The translations under genes were made by a program, and so were the position numbers. Shown here one piece after another: positions 7,184 through 12,376 of a stretch of 12,376 nucleotides of DNA. Source of the stretch: Gymnopus androsaceus JB14 (taxonomy: Eukaryota > Basidiomycota > Agaricomycetes > Agaricales > Omphalotaceae); NCBI GenBank assembly GCA_009733575.1, contig ML770257.1, positions 1 through 12,376 on the forward strand. Direction: 5' to 3'. Positions within the stretch are counted from its first letter, which is position 1. Each line of letters opens with the position of its first letter. The notes beneath the pieces were generated by a model, which searched no databases, had not been told where the DNA came from, and saw nothing but the letters and a program-made list of their open reading frames with translations.

Positions 7184-10100
7184 ATGCAAAATACAACGTT
7201 TACTTCATTCCTTGCGCACTCTATTGCAGAAATGGCCGATGATCACTCAGAACAATCCTCACAAATAGGAAAGCGCAAGAGTTCTGGCTGGGGCGGTGCA
7301 CGTTCTAATGCAGGTCGCAAGAGAAAGCTGCTGCCCACTACTAGTACCAGTGCACGTGCGATAAGCCCGGTACTACCTCCGCCGTCGACTAGGTTTCAAT
7401 CAACTGCACAACCCTCTGTAGCACCAGCACCATTCTTCACTGTGGGTACTCGGAATCACACTGTACCTGCAGCTGGTGCTTCTGCTGGTTCAATTAGTGC
7501 AAGTTTGGAGCCTAATTCAACTTTGAATCCAACAGCAAATGGTAAATTCATTTTCATTAGTGCTTTTTAAACATTATTAACTGGTATTTTTTTGCTTAGT
7601 TCCTGCTTCTCCAACCTCTGATTCACTCACTGCATCTGAATTTGCTCATCTCACAGAACAGATTACCTTTGTTGAAAATCATGATGAGCATGCAGACATT
7701 GCATCTGGCTCTCAAGTAGCAGAGGAAAGCATGACAGATGAGATCCTTGATACTCCTGAGGATCTCCCATCTACTGATAACTCAGATACTCAAGATTCTC
7801 AGGAAGAATCAGTCATTCATCAGTATCTTCAGGCTACACTGGCCAAAATCAAGAATCAAATCAAAGCACACAAGCAACCTGATTGCTACATTAATGGAGA
7901 TTTTTTTATGCGGCCTAAACATGCAGTTTTTGCTCTGCATGATGCAGCAGTTCAAGGATTACAGCCCAATCACCTTTGTTACCGTGATGTTTTTGTGTGG
8001 CTTCCACAATGTCTGCCAGGAGCTCCTAGCTCATTTAAGTGTACTTGTAATAAAAAGCTCAGCAAGAATGGTATGTTCAAGTATAATACAGTGACATACA
8101 AACCAATCTCTTTTATTCAGGTTGGAATCACAAACCAATTGCACGCCGAGTCAAGAGTTTACCAGCAGATTACTTTCTCCTCACTAATCGTTTTGTATGT
8201 GATTCTGGCCGTGATGATGATCCTGGCTGTGGTCGAAGCTGGCAGGGAACTGATCCTCACATCCTTGCTCAGCTTCCACGTTGGGTTTCAGTTGCATTTC
8301 CAGGTATGTTCTGAGGTAAATTTTTCCCATCTTCTACTGAACTTATTATCCTTTATAGCATACATCAGTGCATGTGGGGCAATTGACAAAGGTCTAATGT
8401 CCCAAATGTGTAATACATTTGCAACTCGTTTTGGACCTTCTCCATTTGCAGAAATGATGTCAGAGATTCAGAGAAAGCATCATGGAGAACTTGAATTAAT
8501 GTATTTTCATGCTGCTCAGCATCGGAACATGTATGGGGATAAACAAATTCCAGCTTTCTCTTCATTTGAAGACCCTCTGCACTATGCAGGCTCACCTCCT
8601 TCCACTCAGTATCTAAAGGCTATCTTTGTGGACTGGCTTACTGCTCATCGAATCTTTATTGAGCGTGCACAAGCTTGTTTACCTGCTGATGTTATGAAAG
8701 TTGATCATACCTTTGATGTTAGTCAAGTTTGTTATTTCTATAAGTAAAATTTGGTTTTAATCACTTTTTCTAGTATCTCAAATATATGGGGGGTCTCCAT
8801 GGCCAGCGCATTCATGAAGCTTCATACACCAATGTCAATCAGTTTGAAGAGTTGCGGTCCTTAGCCTTGGTACCCTCAAAATCTCTTCTCTATGTCACAG
8901 AAACTCTTCAAAAGGTTGCCAAGGGACTTGAAGAGAATGGACACCCTGCTTGTAGTCTATTATACACTGATAGTCCTCAGAGTACATTTTTCAAATTTCC
9001 ATTTCTACCTTGAGACTTGACTAATTTTTTTCCCTCCAGGTGAACAGCAGTTTCATGAGAGAATCACTCCATCTCTTAAACAGGATGTGGAACATGTCAA
9101 TCCCTGGACAGATTTTCCTGCATTTGAATCTCTAAAAGATTTGGATATCAAATTTACTGAGGATGTGACATTTATGGATCAGTTCTGTGGTGAAATCCTT
9201 GAAAAGGTTGATATATCACCTTCTTCTCAGTCTCCACTCCTTTTGGTTGCCATTGCAATTCAGTCAGTACCTGAATCTTCATCCATCCAAGCTATCCAAC
9301 TCTGTACACCCTACCAGAATATTGTCTTCAAGGTAAGAATATCCTTCAAAATATTGTATGGTCAATATCTGAGTTCAATAGACTACACAGATCCAATCCC
9401 GGGCTCAATTTCCACCAGCTTTACGCACTATCCTGACAAGTGGTTCTATCATCAAAATAGGGTGTCATATCAAGCAGAGTCTTCTAGAACTCTCCACCTA
9501 CTATGATGACTCTGAAATCAGGTCATCTTTAAAGTCAAATCCTGCTATCCTTGATCTTGGTCAACATGCAAAGTTGAAAGGTGTAGTTAGCAATGCACTT
9601 ACCCCTCTTGAGAGTCTTGCTGGGTTGGTTTTGAAAAAGTCTTTTGTGCCTCCCCCCATACCTGCACCAGCTCCAGAGATCTGGACTACATCTGGATACA
9701 TTCAACAGCTTCATCAGCAAGTAGACTGTATTTGGCAGATTTATCTATCTTTAGCTGGCCGGGACTCTGTTGGACTCCGTCTTATGCAGTCTCAAGCTCA
9801 ACAGAATGGCTATCCAGTGACAATGTTCCAGGGAGATAAACCAGTGGCAGAGGGCTCTATCATTTGGCCATGTCCTAGCTATATTGAGGTGTTAGACAGT
9901 GAAGAGGGCACAAGACGGCATATTCGAATAACCAAAACTCGCTCCCTCATTATGCTCACACAAGTTTTAATCCCTGGATGTATCCATGCTCTTCATTCTC
10001 AGTGTATCCAGTGGATCTATGAGCATGGCCAGCAAGCTGTAGTCACTACCTCAACTCTCCGCTCTCGAGCAGTGGGCCTGGCTTCATCTTCTCATACTTC

Positions 10101-12321
10101 TTTGCATCATGCTCTCTTGTCACCTGCACCTCCTTCATATTCACTTGATGAACAGAATATTTCTCCACTTACACTGTCTATTCCAGATCCTGGTCAGCCA
10201 TTCAGCCAAGTCCCAACTCAGGAGGGGAATGAAAATCTCAGTGAGAATTTTGAGAATGAAGGAATTGTCATAGATGAGCATGATGATGCATCTGAATTCT
10301 TTGGTGAAGAGAGACAATTTAGGGATGTTACTGCCACAGATAATATTGACTCATTCAACATCAATGAGAAACTACCTTCACGTGTCTTGGATGATGCATT
10401 CCATTTTCAAGATCGACTTGCACGCCTCCTCCCTAAAAAACACTCTGCATTTTCATCCTTTATGCATGATTTCTCTGAAGCTATTTTCATTCGTGATAAG
10501 AATGATGTAACTGCTGTCTGGGCAGTTCTTGAGTCAAAGGGAATTAACTGGGATTATGCAGTCCGAGCTAAGGCATCTGTGCTTAATCGGCGAATTCGCC
10601 GATATATCCCACCACGCAGTATTCTGGTTGACCGTCTTAAGGTACTTTTTGATGGCTATAAGGACATTATTTGCTCTAAAAAAAGTGGACGTTCACGGCC
10701 TTTCTTTAGCAAAGATGCTAATGAAATGGCCCAACGTTTGCTTGAAACTGCAAGGCGTGGATTTTTGTCTGATCCACCAGGTATCTCCCTCTACTATAAA
10801 ATGCTTACTGATAAGGATGGTCTTACAATCTATCGGACCATTCGAGGGACCAATTCTGTAGAAGGAGGAGTTCATATGGCTGTTCGACGTGTATTTGGAT
10901 CTCTCCAAGCTTCACCTGAACTCGCCGAGTGTTTACTGCTAAACTGGATTTTGCGCCGTAACTGCAAGGTTTGTTTACTTCTTATAGTTTGAAATTTTTT
11001 TGTGCTTATTTTATTTTAAAAGGTTGGATACTGGAATCGTACTGGCAAAAAATACCATGGCTACTTTTCACCTTGGATTGTAGATGAGATTACTGAGATT
11101 AGTATTGATCTTGGTGTTAAGCCTTCCTTCAAACCTCCACGTGTACTATCTACACGCATTGCAACATCGGAGACATTTGGTATTCAACCTCTTGCACTTG
11201 ATCTGGCAAAACGGTTCAATATGACTGTACTTCCTCCTCGGCATGTTACTGGTGTACCACATCATCGAGATGTCCCAGTTTATGCACTTACCAGGTTGTC
11301 AACAAAGCCAATAAACCGCCTTCGGTATATACAGATCCGGCAACGCACTCTTTTCCCTATCACTCCACTGTTTGGATTTGCCGAATTTGCAAGGTTCAAA
11401 TTTTTGATAAAAGATCCACAGTTCCGGATTGGTACAAGGAACTACCCACCACATGAAGCACACAGAAATCATGACTGGGAAAAGCTAGCCATTCATTGGA
11501 ACTCCCTTGTGCATATGCAAAGCAGGTCAGAAACTGATGCTAATAAAAGGTACTATTACAAGCTACCTTCACATCTTGAGCGCCATTTCAAGCGAACATT
11601 GGAGTATAAGTCAGAGCTTTCAACTCTATTGATGGGAACTAATGCAGCAGCATTGAAGCCATTCCATGATCTTCTGGCTGCCAGTGATAACTACACAGTA
11701 ACCCTTGATGCACAGATGGTGCCTGAGTTTGTGCCCAAGATTCCTATTGGAGAGGTAGATAAATGCTACCGTCAAAATGGTAAGTGATTCATATTGAAAG
11801 TCTTACAGAATTCTTAAGTTTTGTTTTGTGCAAATATAGAGTTTGACAGTCTTGATCTTTTTTCATTTGATACTCTGAATCCGGAGCCCATCACTGAGAC
11901 CCCACAGTCTCAATACATTCAGGTGCAATCAGAAATTCTGGTAGCTAGTGCTGAAGTTGGGGACACAACTCCAGAGATGCAGCATGGGGAAAGTTCACAC
12001 AATGCAGATGAAAGTGAACAAATACCAGTATCATCTCAAATTCAGCCATCAGCCTCCTCCTCTTCACAAACCCAACAAACAGTTATTGACAGCAATATTG
12101 CCACTACATCTACACCAATTTTCACAATTGGTGCTGCTCCATCTGTTACATCAAGTCAGAAGCGGGCACGGCGGTGTGCAATTTGTGTTAGTGCAAATTG
12201 TGCACGGAGAGCTGAGTGCAAGGGGTCTGGCAGTCGCAAGTTATGCCTGTGTAATCATCCACAAGTGGCTAAGGGAAAGAAAGTACGGTTGTCTGAGAAG
12301 CAGCTTGCAAAGAGAAGCTAG
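7184..12321 (+). CDS. Large multi-domain protein: zinc ribbon, DDE-like acidic motifs, degenerate 3'-5' exonuclease-like domain, Cys-rich tail
   Basis: Exons that join in one frame: 7184-7541, 7600-8070, 8121-8303, 8359-8717, 8774-8981, 9040-9332, 9391-10968, 11023-11779, 11840-12321, giving about 1562 residues. ATG 7232 has good context (G at -3 and +4) and would give 1546; residue numbers here use 7184. Seen: GWGGAR..AGRKRK basic motif (about 30-45); zinc-ribbon-like Cys 267, 269, 303, 313 around WNHKPIARRV; VDHTFD with Asp453; YTDSP with Asp523; exonuclease-like region about 565-745; PVTMFQ..KPVAEG block (766-779); Ser/Pro and acidic linker (840-945); RRYIPP and FLSDPPGI; RGTNSVEGG with Glu1115; TGKKYHGYFSPW; Cys/His tail from 1515. 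From memory this matches the agaricomycete 'DUF6729 plus 3'-5' exonuclease' proteins. Inference: Asp453, Asp523 and Glu1115 may form a transposase-type DDE site, making this a mobile-element gene. It could instead be a non-mobile expanded family. No stop or frameshift was seen in the spliced frame. Confidence 0.8.
7542..7599 (+). other. Intron 1 of the large gene
   Basis: GTAAAT to TTTTGCTTAG, 58 bp, phase 1. The unspliced frame stops inside it (TAA near 7568). Splicing joins an Asn-Gly/Val junction and keeps the Ser/Thr-rich frame that leads to MTDEILDTPED. Confidence 0.75.
8071..8120 (+). other. Intron 2 of the large gene
   Basis: GTATGT to TTTATTCAG, 50 bp, phase 1. Splicing restores SKNG-WNHKPIARRV, which matches the conserved pattern of the zinc-ribbon region. 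The unspliced frame stays open by chance, but in the wrong frame. Confidence 0.85.
8304..8358 (+). other. Intron 3 of the large gene
   Basis: GTATGT to CTTTATAG, 55 bp, phase 1. It joins WVSVAFP to AYISACGAIDKG. Confidence 0.8.
8718..8773 (+). other. Intron 4 of the large gene
   Basis: GTTAGT to TTTTTCTAG, 56 bp, phase 0. It joins VDHTFD to YLKYMGGLHG directly after the first Asp motif. The unspliced frame stops at TAA 8745. Confidence 0.8.
8982..9039 (+). other. Intron 5 of the large gene
   Basis: GTACAT to CCCTCCAG, 58 bp, phase 1, with a branch-like CTAAT about 20 bases before the acceptor. It joins YTDSPQS to EQQFHERITPSL. Confidence 0.8.
9333..9390 (+). other. Intron 6 of the large gene (acceptor ambiguous)
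   Basis: The donor GTAAGA is strong. The acceptor could be CACAG at 9390 (58 bp) or AATAG at 9381 (49 bp). Both preserve frame and differ only by three residues before IQSRAQFPPALR. I prefer 9390 because its length is like the other introns and the join is more compact. Confidence 0.7.
10969..11022 (+). other. Intron 7 of the large gene
   Basis: GTTTGT to TTTTAAAAG, 54 bp, phase 0. It joins ILRRNCK to VGYWNRTGKKYHGYF. The unspliced frame ends at TGA 10990. Confidence 0.75.
11780..11839 (+). other. Intron 8 of the large gene
   Basis: GTAAGT to CAAATATAG, 60 bp, phase 1. It joins CYRQN to EFDSLDLFSFDTLN. The unspliced frame hits a stop six bases after the donor. Confidence 0.8.
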
Positions 12322-12376
12322 GGAGTCACTAGGGAAATGTCACTATGTAGCTTGTGACCTTAGATACAGTAATATA
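12322..12376 (+). other. Start of 3' untranslated region, cut by window end
   Basis: Only 55 bp follow the TAG stop. No polyadenylation signal or terminal inverted repeat can be assigned, although the AT-rich AATATA at the very end is compatible with a 3' UTR. Confidence 0.3.

Noticed and set aside
8130..8350. Hydrophobic segments resembling membrane helices in the long open frame 7731-8747
   Set aside because: They come from reading through introns 2 and 3 in the wrong frame. Spliced exon 3 instead encodes the WNHKPIARRV to WVSVAFP stretch with zinc-binding Cys.
7184..12321. KDZ-type transposase or Helitron helicase assignment for the large gene
   Set aside because: I see none of the motifs I associate with KDZ transposases (YDIACQ-like or GEGxER-like) and no helicase Walker motifs or Rep His-u-His pair.

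Overview
The window looks like a repeat-rich stretch of a filamentous basidiomycete genome, probably an agaricomycete. The reasons are short introns of about 50-60 bp with GT/AG borders, a relic DIRS/Ngaro-type tyrosine-recombinase retrotransposon, a decayed deaminase-like gene of a type I associate with mushroom-forming fungi, and one large gene resembling a family I recall from agaricomycetes (zinc-ribbon 'DUF6729'-like region plus 3'-5' exonuclease-like region). All family names are from memory and motif reading; no search was run.

Layout. 1-2206: plus-strand relic of a tyrosine-recombinase (YR) retrotransposon, entered mid-reverse transcriptase. RT, RNase H and YR pieces are in order but broken by frameshifts, stops, an 18-bp minisatellite (about 289-716) and an apparent internal deletion in the YR. 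2207-2686: no supported gene. 2687-3690: a decayed deaminase-like gene with a His-Ala-Glu motif and a Cys-x-x-Cys motif interrupted by TGA. 3740-5650: GC-rich non-coding repeat landscape with two arrays (4305-4640 and 5290-5500), a recurring near-palindrome and an LTR-like minus-strand stretch. A 316-bp non-autonomous hAT-like element (4676-4991) sits inside it, flanked by a perfect 8-bp duplication. 5650-7180: mostly anonymous sequence with scattered GAGAAACCC-like repeats and one weak minus-strand Cys-rich reading frame.

7184-12321: the only apparently intact gene. Eight introns can be placed so that nine exons join in one frame of about 1562 codons (1546 from the second ATG). The protein has a basic N-terminal motif, a four-Cys zinc-ribbon-like region, two spaced Asp motifs (VDHTFD, YTDSP), an exonuclease-like region lacking most of its expected catalytic residues, a low-complexity linker, a conserved C-terminal region with RGTNSVEGG, and a Cys-rich tail. 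The two Asp motifs and the Glu could form a DDE transposase-like triad split by the exonuclease-like module. This is inference, and it is the best candidate for an undescribed system here. The window ends 55 bp after the stop, so any 3' terminal repeat lies outside.

The genes do not form a pathway. The window is layered transposon debris around one intact, possibly transposon-borne gene.
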